A stretch of 64,000 nucleotides of DNA from Nitrosomonas sp. (GTDB lineage: Bacteria > Pseudomonadota > Gammaproteobacteria > Burkholderiales > Nitrosomonadaceae). The stretch covers positions 62,001 through 126,000 of the forward strand of contig NZ_JAKFWH010000056.1 of the NCBI RefSeq assembly GCF_021731985.1, written 5' to 3'. The notes beneath the pieces are model-generated. The model did not search any database. It worked only from the letters and a program-made list of their open reading frames with translations, and was not told the DNA's origin. The position numbers were made by a program, and so were the translations under genes. Positions within the stretch are counted from its first letter, which is position 1. Each line of letters opens with the position of its first letter. Below, in pieces: positions 55,554 to 64,000 of the stretch.

Positions 55554-57284
55554 CTACGCTTGAATAAATCCGTCAAAATCCGTCCCATTATGAATCACTA
55601 ACTGGTTAAACGGTATTATCCAATTCTGCTGATTACAAACCTCAACAGCATAGCACTGTAATGCTCGCTGAATTGCGGCGTACTCCCCGGCAGCTCCGCC
55701 ATCAAAAATGGCTATTATTTTATAGTCGAGCGACGAAGTATTGGCTTTTGCAAAATAAACAGCCAAATCCTTAAGCGCACTACCATAGGATTCCTTAAGC
55801 AATCCTTGTCGAATACCGGTGCACATCAGTTCAGGTATTACAGTTGTACATTGCTTTTGATGTTTATAATCAATGCCAAAATCGCTGGTTACCGTGAATC
55901 CATGGGAAAAATTCTTTGGGTTGGCGGCTAGGAAATCTGTAATGATATAGGTTCTTGGCATCGTCCCATTGGATAAAGACAATAAAATATTTTCCAGTGT
56001 AATACATTTAACCATGCCATAAGCGCCATCCGAAAGCATGACATAATCGCCTACTCTGCATGGGAACCACGGCTCATCGGCTAGATAAGGACGGGAAACA
56101 TAATTGGCTAGTTCTGCCGGAGTCAATCGCAATTCCAATCCAGGCAGCATTGGGTTAATTAATTTCGTGTAGTAATTCAGACTTTCCACTTGCATCGGAA
56201 TACCATTATAGATAATACATTCACCTTCCCTGACCGAACCGGTATTGAGTAATATTCTTAATTCGGTGATATAACCTGAAATAGAGTTCTTAAGTAACAA
56301 AACAATACTGAGCAAAAGCAATACGGTGATACCAATCAGTACCTGATCATTACGCACGCTCAACACATAGAACGCAGCCGCAATCGCCAGTGCTCCCATC
56401 ATAAAATGATAACAGAGTGTAATAATGCGTTGATAATAGGTTCTTCTGGCTTCTTCGTTGCGATTACCGATCCACTTCAGAAGCTTCAGCAGCAGTAACA
56501 TCGAAAAATAAACTGCGACAAAAGCGGCCAGTGCCATCAACAGCGTAACGCCCCGTCCAGTGGCAAATTGCTTGATATGCTCACCAATGGAAATTTCCTT
56601 GGCTGATTGCGATTTGACCATCTCATCAAGTTGTAACTGTGCGACCTCCAGCAGGTGATTGTTTTCATCCAGTTGATCTCGCCATTTCTCGTCTATGCGT
56701 TCAAACTCTGCCAAGGCTTCTTTCTCGAAATCTTGTTTGTTGATCTTAGAAATGTGCTTGAGTACTTCATTAATATCGCCAATTTGCGCTTTATAAAAGC
56801 TAATCTTCTTGTGCAAACCATCCAGTTTACGTTTGTTCTCTGTTAACTGGCGAAGCTCACTGATGATCGGTTGCACAATTTCCAGCAAGTCCTTCTGCCA
56901 ATCAAAATCCTGTTTTTCTGCTGTATCGGCTTTGTTTAATTCCAGACCAGCGGTCAGTATCATTTCAAATGAGGATTCTTGTTCAAGAATCGCATTACCT
57001 ATTTCATTTATTTCCACCTGCAGTCTGGTTTTTTCCTGCTCGGTTTTTGCTTTCATCAATAACTGCAATTTAATTTCGACTTCTTTTTTTTGCAGTTTGA
57101 TACTGTTGACAATGTCATTCAGTTTACCGATGGCCAGCTCTTTTTTTAATAATGGAAAATCACCTCTGTCGGCATACGTGCTGGTTATAGGAATCATTAT
57201 CCCGCATAAAAGAAGTGCCCCTATACTGATCGCAAATTTTTTATTCATAGCGCTTTGAATCAATCGCTTAATAATAAGCATCAT
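55554..57284 (-). CDS. MscS-like mechanosensitive channel family protein
   Basis: A protein of about 576 residues (ATG at 57284; 57248 is another option that would place a signal peptide at the very start). After a signal-type hydrophobic segment there is a long coiled-coil periplasmic region (ending before about 220), then membrane helices (FATGRGVTLLMALAAFVAVYFSMLL, ITLCYHFMMGALAIAAAFYVL, LIGITVLLLLSIVLLLKNSI) and a beta-rich MscS-type domain (INTGSVREGECIIYNG-like part near GSVREGECII and RVGDYVMLSDGAYGMVKCITLENILLSL split near residues 330-440). The order resembles larger MscK-type channels. It would gate in response to membrane tension at low osmolarity. It follows the helicase gene on the same strand. 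Confidence 0.7.
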   Translation of the reverse strand: MMLIIKRLIQSAMNKKFAISIGALLLCGIMIPITSTYADRGDFPLLKKELAIGKLNDIVNSIKLQKKEVEIKLQLLMKAKTEQEKTRLQVEINEIGNAILEQESSFEMILTAGLELNKADTAEKQDFDWQKDLLEIVQPIISELRQLTENKRKLDGLHKKISFYKAQIGDINEVLKHISKINKQDFEKEALAEFERIDEKWRDQLDENNHLLEVAQLQLDEMVKSQSAKEISIGEHIKQFATGRGVTLLMALAAFVAVYFSMLLLLKLLKWIGNRNEEARRTYYQRIITLCYHFMMGALAIAAAFYVLSVRNDQVLIGITVLLLLSIVLLLKNSISGYITELRILLNTGSVREGECIIYNGIPMQVESLNYYTKLINPMLPGLELRLTPAELANYVSRPYLADEPWFPCRVGDYVMLSDGAYGMVKCITLENILLSLSNGTMPRTYIITDFLAANPKNFSHGFTVTSDFGIDYKHQKQCTTVIPELMCTGIRQGLLKESYGSALKDLAVYFAKANTSSLDYKIIAIFDGGAAGEYAAIQRALQCYAVEVCNQQNWIIPFNQLVIHNGTDFDGFIQA

Positions 57285-57306
57285 GATATTTTCTAAGTTT
57301 ATGTTT

Positions 57307-59232
57307 TTATTTAGCATTAAAGAAATGCTCAACTTCAGCCAAATCCCGGGTCCGTTTCATTGGTGGCAGACTTTGCCATATTTGTTTACCGTAAGCTTTG
57401 GTAGTCAGGCGTGGATCGCAAATCATCAGCACACCCCGATCCGCTTCATCCCGGATCAAACGACCGGCGCCTTGCTTCAGATTAATGACAGCACGCGGCA
57501 ATTGGTACTCCATGAAAGCGTTACGACCCTCGTTGTTAATTTTTTCAATACGCGCTGCAAGCACTGGATCATCGGGCGGTGCAAATGGCAACTTATCAAT
57601 GATGACCAGCGACAACGCTTCCCCACGCACATCGACTCCCTCCCAGAAAGATTGACTGCCAATGAGAATGGCATTATTCAATTCGCGGAAACGCTCCAGC
57701 ATGTAAGAGCGCGAACCCTGGCCTTGAAGCAATAACGGAAAATCAAATTCATCGGCAGTTTGCAATAATTCGTAAACACGTTGCATCGCACGCAAACTGG
57801 TACACAGGAAAAAAGCACGTCCCCGGCTCGCGCGCAATACCGGCAACGCTGCCTGTACCACCTGATCGGTATAGGTTCTATGCTGTGGTTCTGGCAAGCC
57901 AATCGGCACATACAGCAATGCTTGTTCAGCAAAATTGAATGGGCTTTCCCAACAAGCTGTTTGTGCAGTAGTCAGCCCCATTTCCTCATTGTAATGAGTA
58001 AAATCCCTTTTAACCGACAACGTCGCTGAAGTAAAAATCCAGGCACGCGGCGATGTGATCATTTGTTTCTGGAAAATCTCTGCAATTGATAAGGGTGTCG
58101 CATTCAATTGCAATGCCTGGTTATAAATCTCAATCCAGCGCACGTGGCCTTGCATTTCCGTTTCATCCCGCCAGCGTTGTATCAAGTACAGATGATTGGT
58201 TGTGCGCTGCCAGCAATTTTCCAACCCTTCTGATCGTTCTGCCTGATTCTCCAACTGTTTTGCCAGTGTAGTCAGCTTTTCCAGCAAGTTACCCAGCGCA
58301 TCAGTAAATCTTGCATTCTGTTTTATTGCCGCCAAAGACAATCGCGTATTGTCTTCCATGACAGTCAAGCGCAAATCGCGCGCGGCTTTTTCCATGGCAG
58401 CAATAGTGTTTGGCAGCCCAACAAAATCTCCGGCAGCCTGAACGGCTTCCACTTTGGCATCACGCGCAAGGTCCAGTAACTGACCGGTACTAATGGATTC
58501 ACCAAAAAATAAACTGGCCGTTTCCGGTAATTGATGCGCCTCATCAAAAATAACCGTATTACAGGCAGGCAATAACTCGGACAAACCTTCATCACGCAGC
58601 ATGACATCTGCAAAAAACAAATGATGATTCACCACGACGACATCGGCCGCCAAAGCTTGCTTACGCGCTTCCATCACAAAACATTTTTTGTAGCTAGGAC
58701 ACTCTGAACCCAGGCAATTGTCGCGTGTTGAGGTAACTTGCTGCCAGATGGCAGCATTCTCAGGAACTTCACTGAGTCCGCTTTTATCCCCATTTTTGCT
58801 GTTGTTTGCATACCGTTCTATTTGCTGCAGGTACTGGATTTCATCACGATTAACAAAGCTAAGATGCATATCCTGTAAGCTTCTTTCCAGGTGATAGTGG
58901 CAGATATAATTGGCGCGACCTTTTAACAACGCAATGGTGACGGGTATTTTGAGCGCCGCCCGCACAGTCGGAATATCACGACTAAACAGTTGGTCTTGCA
59001 ACGTTTTTGTTCCTGTGGAAATAATGACTTTGCCGCCCGCCAACAAAGCTGGCACCAGATAAGCCAGCGTTTTTCCGGTTCCGGTGCCTGCTTCCGCGAC
59101 CAGGATCCGATGCTTTGCAATCGTCTCGGCGATAGCCTGCGCCATCTCCAGTTGCTGAGAACGCGTACGGAATCCGGTGATATGGCGGGAAAGCGCGCCA
59201 TCCGATGAAAAAATTGAATCAATATCAAACAT
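57307..59232 (-). CDS. DinG/YoaA-family ATP-dependent DNA helicase
   Basis: A 641-residue superfamily 2 helicase with an iron-sulfur domain, of the XPD-like DinG/YoaA group. It unwinds DNA 5'-3', and DinG/YoaA act at damaged or R-loop DNA. Walker A is VAEAGTGTGKTLAYL (about 45-59); the DEAH box is in VIFDEAHQLPE. Cysteines of the 4Fe-4S cluster are in RDNCLGSECPSYKKC and an upstream NYICHYHL. The later motifs SQSFWEGVDVRGEAL and QGAGRLIRDEADRG are intact. The start is ATG 59232, which removes an N-terminal extension. The length fits YoaA (636). Confidence 0.93.
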   Translation of the reverse strand: MFDIDSIFSSDGALSRHITGFRTRSQQLEMAQAIAETIAKHRILVAEAGTGTGKTLAYLVPALLAGGKVIISTGTKTLQDQLFSRDIPTVRAALKIPVTIALLKGRANYICHYHLERSLQDMHLSFVNRDEIQYLQQIERYANNSKNGDKSGLSEVPENAAIWQQVTSTRDNCLGSECPSYKKCFVMEARKQALAADVVVVNHHLFFADVMLRDEGLSELLPACNTVIFDEAHQLPETASLFFGESISTGQLLDLARDAKVEAVQAAGDFVGLPNTIAAMEKAARDLRLTVMEDNTRLSLAAIKQNARFTDALGNLLEKLTTLAKQLENQAERSEGLENCWQRTTNHLYLIQRWRDETEMQGHVRWIEIYNQALQLNATPLSIAEIFQKQMITSPRAWIFTSATLSVKRDFTHYNEEMGLTTAQTACWESPFNFAEQALLYVPIGLPEPQHRTYTDQVVQAALPVLRASRGRAFFLCTSLRAMQRVYELLQTADEFDFPLLLQGQGSRSYMLERFRELNNAILIGSQSFWEGVDVRGEALSLVIIDKLPFAPPDDPVLAARIEKINNEGRNAFMEYQLPRAVINLKQGAGRLIRDEADRGVLMICDPRLTTKAYGKQIWQSLPPMKRTRDLAEVEHFFNAK

Positions 59233-59460
59233 AGAATCAGGATACCAGCAGTTCCAAGCCAGCAAACTTTGCTTTTGCTGGGACTGCTACCCTCTTGTGG
59301 AATGAGTCAGGACAGAATACTCGTCATTATACTGCCGCCCATGAATATGGTTCGATCATAAGTGGCTCCGATATTAACGTAGCTTGCCACCTAAGTTCTC
59401 TTACAAAAGTTGCACTTCTAAGTTGAATCCGCCAATAATTTATTAAAAGAAAATAACTGA

Positions 59461-59763
59461 TCAACGCCTATTTTCTGTGCACAACGACTTTTTGGCACGT
59501 ATTCTTCTGGCTTCCTTTGGGTCGATAATCAGCGGCCGATAAATTTCGATTCTGTCATTAGGTTGCAGGTGCGTTTCCGGTTGTGAAAATTTGCCAAAAA
59601 TACCCAATTTATTTTTTGTCAGATCGATTTCAGGAAATTGGTCCAGAATTCCCGAACATTTTATCGCTTGACCAACCGTGCAACCAGCTGATACATAGAG
59701 TTTTTCTAAGATTTGAATATGCGGCAATGCATATACAATTTCGACCTGGAAAAACGCTGTCAT
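59461..59763 (-). CDS. rnfH: RnfH family protein
   Basis: A 100-residue protein of the RnfH/ubiquitin-like beta-grasp family. It starts with FQVEIVYALPHIQILEKLYVSAGCTVGQAIKCSG and ends DRIEIYRPLIIDPKEARRIRAKK, the standard RnfH signature. The family has an unclear role and is nearly always next to ratA. It overlaps ratA by 4 bp (59760-59763), so the two are coupled. The tail ENRR is short and basic. Confidence 0.93.
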   Translation of the reverse strand: MTAFFQVEIVYALPHIQILEKLYVSAGCTVGQAIKCSGILDQFPEIDLTKNKLGIFGKFSQPETHLQPNDRIEIYRPLIIDPKEARRIRAKKSLCTENRR

Positions 59764-60197
59764 GGCTTGCCATAGATCACTTCCGCCCGCTCAATAAAAT
59801 GTTCCACAAAACTGTTCGCAATCATGTGAAATACCGGCCCTACCAGTTTCTCAAGAATTTTGTGTGAGAACGTGTAATGCAGCCGGAATTTTATCTTGCA
59901 TGCAGTATCCGATAATGGAATAAATTGCCAATAACCATCCAAATGTTCAAATGGACCGTCCAGCAGACTCATTTCTATCAAATCCGGCGGAAAACGTTTA
60001 TTTATGGTGGTGAAGCTGTGCTGGATATGATGGTAATCAATCCGAACGGTTGCGTGCGTTGTTACTTCATCTTGCGGGTCTACAGAAGTACCGCCGCACC
60101 ACGGAAGAAATTTAGGATATTCCTCAACGTTATCAACCAGCGCAAACATTTGGCTTGCTGAGTATTCGACCAAAACTGATTTTTCTATTTCTGCCAT
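59760..60197 (-). CDS. ratA: RatA-like START-domain protein
   Basis: A 145-residue single-domain START/SRPBCC protein (COQ10 type). Hallmarks: EKSVLVEYSASQMFALVDNVEEYPKFLPWCGG and LLDGPFEHLDGYWQFIPL. In E. coli RatA (YfjG) binds 50S subunits and blocks their joining; in others the domain carries ubiquinone. Neither is proven here. It is coupled to rnfH and divergent from smpB, the classic ratA-rnfH/smpB layout. Confidence 0.93.
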   Translation of the reverse strand: MAEIEKSVLVEYSASQMFALVDNVEEYPKFLPWCGGTSVDPQDEVTTHATVRIDYHHIQHSFTTINKRFPPDLIEMSLLDGPFEHLDGYWQFIPLSDTACKIKFRLHYTFSHKILEKLVGPVFHMIANSFVEHFIERAEVIYGKP

Positions 60198-60287
60198 AAA
60201 AGTAAATCACCCCGCATCAATGAGGTAATACTGAAAAACTGATAAAATACACGGAATTTTAGTAATTCCAACCCATTTCAATCCTGC

Positions 60288-60731
60288 ATGAGTATAGTAC
60301 AAAATAAAAAAGCCTTTCACGATTATTTTATCGAGGAAAAGTACGAAACAGGCATGGTTCTAGAAGGATGGGAAGTCAAAGCCATTCGTGACGGTCGAGT
60401 TCAATTAAAAGAAGCCTATGTTATTATCCGCAATGAGGCATTATACCTCATTGGTTGTCACATCAGTCCGCTCAAGACAGCTTCAACACACATCAACCCT
60501 GATCCAACAAGAACACGCAAATTGTTGTTGCATGCGGAACAGATCAAGCGGCTCATCGGTAAAGTTGAACGCGCCGGATACACTCTGGTTCCACTGGATA
60601 TGCATTATAAAACAGGTAGAATTAAACTGGAAATTGGCTTGGCTAAAGGTAAGAAACAGCATGACAAGCGTGAATCCGAGAAAGAAAAAGAATGGGAACG
60701 CACCAAGCAACGTATGCTGCGCGCCAAATAA
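60288..60731 (+). CDS. smpB: SsrA-binding protein SmpB
   Basis: A 147-residue protein that binds tmRNA and brings it to stalled ribosomes for trans-translation. Blocks: [55 protein letters not shown], and [27 protein letters not shown]. The C-terminal basic tail ([10 protein letters not shown]) enters the mRNA channel. The length is normal. No ssrA is in the window. It starts at ATG 60288. Confidence 0.97.
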   Translation: MSIVQNKKAFHDYFIEEKYETGMVLEGWEVKAIRDGRVQLKEAYVIIRNEALYLIGCHISPLKTASTHINPDPTRTRKLLLHAEQIKRLIGKVERAGYTLVPLDMHYKTGRIKLEIGLAKGKKQHDKRESEKEKEWERTKQRMLRAK

Positions 60732-60790
60732 GACATCCAAGATAATTGATTAAAATTAAACTTCAGAAATAACTTTTATTCTTTACGACT

Positions 60791-61804
60791 ATGCAAAAAT
60801 CTATTGCTATCTGGTTATTAATTTGTTGCGCCCTGGTATTTGCCATGGTGGTGGTCGGTGGTGTTACACGACTCACTAACTCAGGACTTTCAATTGTTGA
60901 GTGGCAGCCGATTGTCGGTACATTACCCCCCATCACTCAGGGAGATTGGGACGAACTATTGGAAAAATACCGCGCAACCCCGCAGTACCAAAAAGTTAAT
61001 AAAGGTATGAGTGTCGATGAATTCAAGAGTATTTTCTGGTGGGAATACTTTCATCGTCTGTTAGGTCGGCTGATTGGTTTGGTGTTTTTTGTTCCTTTTG
61101 TTTATTTCCTAGTGAAAAAGCAGATCAATCGACCGTTAGGAATTAGGCTAGCTGGAATATTTGTATTAGGTGGATTACAGGGATTTATGGGTTGGTATAT
61201 GGTTAAGAGCGGACTGGTTAGCGACCCCCATGTGAGTCAGTACCGTCTTACTGCACATCTAGGATTGGCATTTGTCATTTTTGCCGCTATGTTCTGGGTT
61301 GCATTAGGATTGCTATCACCGAAAAAAGATAATCCTGAATCCAATGAAATGCTGCAAAGCCTACGGCGATTCTCCTTTGGTCTGACTTCACTCATTTTTA
61401 TCATGGTTTTATCAGGCGGTTTTGTCGCAGGCATTCGAGCAGGTTTAGCCTACAATACTTTCCCGCTCATGAACGGGCATCTGATACCACCGGAAATCTT
61501 TATGTTGGAACCGTGGTATCGCAATTTCTTTGATAACATGGCAACCGTTCAATTCGATCATCGGCTGATTGCCTGGATATTGGCCTTTTTAGTACCGCTT
61601 TTCTGGTTTAAATCGCGCAAAGCGGAACTCTCCGGTACAACCCGTATTGCCTGCAACCTTTTTTTGCTGATGCTGGTGATTCAGATTAGTCTGGGTATAG
61701 CGACTTTATTACATGTAGTGCCTATTCCTTTAGCAGCTTCACATCAAGGTGGCGCAGTGTTGTTATTTGCAGCAGCATTATGGGTAAGTCATCGATTACG
61801 CTAG
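60791..61804 (+). CDS. ctaA: Heme A synthase (COX15/CtaA)
   Basis: A 337-residue inner-membrane protein with eight helices that oxidises heme O to heme A for aa3-type cytochrome oxidases. Conserved histidines are H88 ([11 protein letters not shown]), H147/H156 ([14 protein letters not shown]), H257 (FDHRLIAW) and H318 (ASHQGGAV), the expected set of heme ligands. [20 protein letters not shown] and [17 protein letters not shown] are family signatures; the latter is the long, type 2 (COX15-like) form. It implies a heme A-containing terminal oxidase, not in the window. It is followed by a perfect inverted repeat. Confidence 0.95.
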   Translation: MQKSIAIWLLICCALVFAMVVVGGVTRLTNSGLSIVEWQPIVGTLPPITQGDWDELLEKYRATPQYQKVNKGMSVDEFKSIFWWEYFHRLLGRLIGLVFFVPFVYFLVKKQINRPLGIRLAGIFVLGGLQGFMGWYMVKSGLVSDPHVSQYRLTAHLGLAFVIFAAMFWVALGLLSPKKDNPESNEMLQSLRRFSFGLTSLIFIMVLSGGFVAGIRAGLAYNTFPLMNGHLIPPEIFMLEPWYRNFFDNMATVQFDHRLIAWILAFLVPLFWFKSRKAELSGTTRIACNLFLLMLVIQISLGIATLLHVVPIPLAASHQGGAVLLFAAALWVSHRLR

Positions 61805-61809
61805 CAGGC

Positions 61810-61842
61810 CCATCTCATTGATCTGTACATTCAATGAGATGG
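61810..61842. terminator. Perfect inverted repeat between ctaA and pilR-like gene
   Basis: CCATCTCATTGA (61810-61821) and TCAATGAGATGG (61831-61842) form a perfect 12-bp stem with a 9-nt loop, between converging genes. There is no strong T-run on either side, so it is a transcript-end hairpin of uncertain type. Confidence 0.6.
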
Positions 61843-61878
61843 AGTTAAAAATTGTGCAAACAAAAACCATCCGGTGTT

Positions 61879-63300
61879 TTAGGATTTTTCATTTAACCCC
61901 AATCGTTCCATCCGGTAACGCAGCGATCGGACTGTGATACCCAATGTTTTAGCTGCTTTTGTTCGATTGTATCGACTCTGATCCAGAGCTCTTATAATGG
62001 ATTCCCTTTCAAGTTGATCAAGAAAATCCTGCAGCGGTAATCCTGGATCCGAAATGATTGATGTCAAGTTCCCGGTATTTTGTGGAATTTCTTTGGCCTT
62101 ATTGGGCAACTGCAGTTCTTCTTTACCAATCTGCGTGTCGGAGCATAGCGCCAATGTCCGTTCAAGTATATTTTCAAGCTCACGTACATTACCAGGATAA
62201 CCATAGTTCATCAGCAACGCCAATGCATCTTTCTTAAGATTACAAACAGGCCGTGCGGCTTCCCGGCAGATCTTTGCTAAAACTGCTTCTGCTATGAGCG
62301 GAATATCTTCTGGCATCTCACGCAACGCTGGCATGATCAATTCAATTACATTCAGGCGATAGTATAAATCCTGCCGGAATTGCCCGGTTTCAACACAATC
62401 ACCAAGTTTCTTGTGTGTGGCGCTGATGATGCGCACGTCGATATTTTTTTCTTGCGTATCGCCGATTCTTCTCACTTGTTTTTCCTGGATTACTCGAAGC
62501 AGCTTAACTTGCATGGCCAGTGGCAAATCCGCGACTTCATCAAGAAACAATGTCCCGCCATTTGCTGTCAGGAAAAATCCATCATGCTCTTTATCTGCGC
62601 CAGTGAAGGCGCCTTTTTTATAGCCGAAAAACTCACTCTCCATCAAGTTCTCAGGAATTGCGCCACAATTGACAGCAACAAACGCTTCTTTATGGCGAGC
62701 ACTTCTTTCATGAATCATTCTGGCGGCCAGCTCCTTACCACTGCCTGACTCACCACTGATATAAACAGAAGCCTGACTGCGGGAAAGTTTGTCTATGGTT
62801 GCGCGTAGCTGACGCATGGGTTGAGATTCACCCAACAATATGCGCTGATTCGATGGAGTGTGTGATGCAGGTCCAGTTTGTATGGGTGGCAAGCTTAGGG
62901 CTGATTTAACTAAATCCCGCAGCTGTTTTAACGAAACCGGTTTCGGCAAGTAATCAAAAGCCCCGGCTTTAAGCGCGGCAACGGCATTTTCTGCAGTGCC
63001 GTAAGCTGTTATAACGGCAACAGGCAGATCTGCGCAATGCTGTCCAATATAATTAACCAGATCCAATCCTTCTCCGTCAGGTAGCCGCATGTCGGTAAGG
63101 CATAACTGAAATTGACGTGATTGCAATAATAGCTTGGCATCACTGATACACTTTGCACTGAAAACTTCCATGCCCATCCGCGCCAATGTCAGTTCGAGCA
63201 ACTCGATAATATCCGGCTCATCATCCACAATCAGTATATTAGGAATGGAAGTTTTTCTATGTGGATGTGGATTTGCTATTGATCCATTATCTATGGACAT
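61879..63300 (-). CDS. pilR: NtrC-family sigma54-dependent response regulator (PilR-like)
   Basis: A 473-residue response regulator. The receiver has D26-D27, phospho-acceptor D70 (CLTDMRLPDG) and K120 (DYLPKPVS). The AAA+ domain has GESGSGKE (183-190), the sigma54-contact loop GAFTGA (230-235), NGGTLFLDEVADLP and the arginine-finger region. The C-terminal Fis-type helix-turn-helix ends RTKAAKTLGITVRSLRYRMERLG, like PilR, which controls type IV pilin. Its start overlaps the end of the histidine kinase by 10 bp. No pilin or pil genes are in the window, so the PilR name is a likely match rather than proof. Confidence 0.88.
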   Translation of the reverse strand: MSIDNGSIANPHPHRKTSIPNILIVDDEPDIIELLELTLARMGMEVFSAKCISDAKLLLQSRQFQLCLTDMRLPDGEGLDLVNYIGQHCADLPVAVITAYGTAENAVAALKAGAFDYLPKPVSLKQLRDLVKSALSLPPIQTGPASHTPSNQRILLGESQPMRQLRATIDKLSRSQASVYISGESGSGKELAARMIHERSARHKEAFVAVNCGAIPENLMESEFFGYKKGAFTGADKEHDGFFLTANGGTLFLDEVADLPLAMQVKLLRVIQEKQVRRIGDTQEKNIDVRIISATHKKLGDCVETGQFRQDLYYRLNVIELIMPALREMPEDIPLIAEAVLAKICREAARPVCNLKKDALALLMNYGYPGNVRELENILERTLALCSDTQIGKEELQLPNKAKEIPQNTGNLTSIISDPGLPLQDFLDQLERESIIRALDQSRYNRTKAAKTLGITVRSLRYRMERLGLNEKS

Positions 63301-64000
63301 GGCTGGCTGCTTTTGCAGACTATCCTAAAATGCCCGCCCGGAGAACCCTCGATATAGTCAAGTGATGCTTGACTGGTTTCGCACAATTCACGTGCGATGT
63401 ATAAGCCTAGACCTGTACCGCCAGTTGCAGTGGTGAAAAAAGGTTCAAAAATCTGTTTTGTTTGTTTCATGTCAACACCCCGACCATCATCAATTATATT
63501 CAGACAAACATTATTCTCATTTGCTCCTGTAGACAATTCGATGTGAATACTGCCGATTTGTTTTCGACAATGCCTCCATGCATTCCGGCATAAATTCCAC
63601 AGTATCTGGTTCAAATGATCACGATCAAAACTAATCAAATAATCCTTCGAGCCATCTAATATAAACACATTCGTATTGATTTTCTCAGTATGACAAAATT
63701 CTTCAAGAAACTTATGAATAAACTCATATATTTCAATTGCTTCTAATTTTGAAATATTACGCCGGTTCAGTTGTAAAACATCCTGAACTATCTTGTTTAG
63801 ACGTTGCGTATTATCACAAATGATACGCACAAGCCGAGGATTCGTATTATTATCAAGCTGCTCTTCTTCCAGAAGTTCAGCAGCATGGTTGATCGCGGAT
63901 AACGGATTACGAATTTCATGTGCGATATTCGCCGTCAAACGCCCCAATGCTGCAAGTTTTAGTTGCTGTAGCTGCGCTTGTATACGCCCCATATCTTCGA
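63291..64000 (-). CDS. pilS: Sensor histidine kinase, partial (PilS-like)
   Basis: The C-terminal 236 residues or so of a histidine kinase; its frame is open to the right edge, so any sensor or membrane part is missing. HisKA is seen in LGRLTANIAHEIRNPLSAINHAAELL, with the phospho-His in AHEIRNPL. HATPase follows: ILWNLCRNAWRHC (N box), LNIIDDGRGVD (G1), FFTTATGGTGLGLYIARELCE (F and G2). It overlaps the response regulator, so they form one pair. The apparent ATG at 63992 is internal to a longer frame and is not the true start. The PilS name is by analogy to the partner. Confidence 0.88.
   Translation of the reverse strand, partial: EDMGRIQAQLQQLKLAALGRLTANIAHEIRNPLSAINHAAELLEEEQLDNNTNPRLVRIICDNTQRLNKIVQDVLQLNRRNISKLEAIEIYEFIHKFLEEFCHTEKINTNVFILDGSKDYLISFDRDHLNQILWNLCRNAWRHCRKQIGSIHIELSTGANENNVCLNIIDDGRGVDMKQTKQIFEPFFTTATGGTGLGLYIARELCETSQASLDYIEGSPGGHFRIVCKSSQPCP

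Overview
This 64 kb window looks like chromosome from a betaproteobacterium of the Nitrosomonas type. The reasons are moderate GC content, PEP-CTERM proteins, the order ratA-rnfH next to smpB, smc followed by a zipA-like gene, and zapA followed by 6S RNA. The genus is an inference from gene content and protein style; no rRNA or amo/hao gene lies in the window.

Region by region. 1-4191 (minus strand) is a tight three-gene cassette: a SEFIR (TIR-like) protein, a MoxR-type AAA+ ATPase, and a two-helix membrane protein that runs off the left edge. It resembles the MoxR/vWA-centred NTP-dependent conflict systems and is the best candidate here for an undescribed immune-type system. Its upstream region holds a large palindromic repeat. 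4.6-8.8 kb (minus) has a glycosyltransferase-like gene, the YggS-type PLP homeostasis protein, an NTF2-like protein and metG. 8.9-13.5 kb (plus) has mrp/apbC, dcd, a TIGR03790-type exported protein, and an ornithine/lysine decarboxylase preceded by a strong promoter and a 21-codon reading frame with a perfect Shine-Dalgarno. 13.6-18.4 kb has folA-thyA, an M17 aminopeptidase, a LysM lytic transglycosylase and queF. 18.5-25.4 kb is a chromosome and cell-division block: smc, a zipA-like gene, a CDGSH protein, a zapB-like gene, zapA, 6S RNA with its terminator, and a YihX-like phosphatase. 25.4-37.8 kb is mostly exported or accessory genes: a thioredoxin-fold protein, an EVE protein, a tandem HD/HD-GYP protein, alpha/beta hydrolases, DUF3015, DUF4105, a PEP-CTERM protein, an adhesin-E-like protein, and hemerythrin overlapping a broken FmdE-like gene. 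38-43.2 kb holds an amidohydrolase overlapping a uracil-DNA-glycosylase-fold gene, a second PEP-CTERM protein, a cluster of small membrane genes with a frameshift, and initiator tRNA. 43.3-64 kb is mostly core: RIO kinase, GAF/HD-GYP, a dicarboxylate symporter, hemF, aroC, an ISAs1-type remnant, recQ, glnA, two DUF4124 genes, xthA, an MscS-like channel, a DinG-family helicase, rnfH-ratA, smpB, ctaA, and a PilS/PilR-like two-component pair that is cut by the right edge.

Functional links visible from layout: dTMP synthesis and folate recycling (thyA-folA, with dcd nearby); FtsZ-ring proteins (zipA-like, zapA, zapB-like) beside smc; trans-translation and the ribosome-associated RatA; heme and heme A synthesis (hemF, ctaA) for respiration; nitrogen assimilation (glnA); and cyclic-di-GMP turnover (two HD-GYP proteins). 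I saw no CRISPR array, prophage or rRNA operon.
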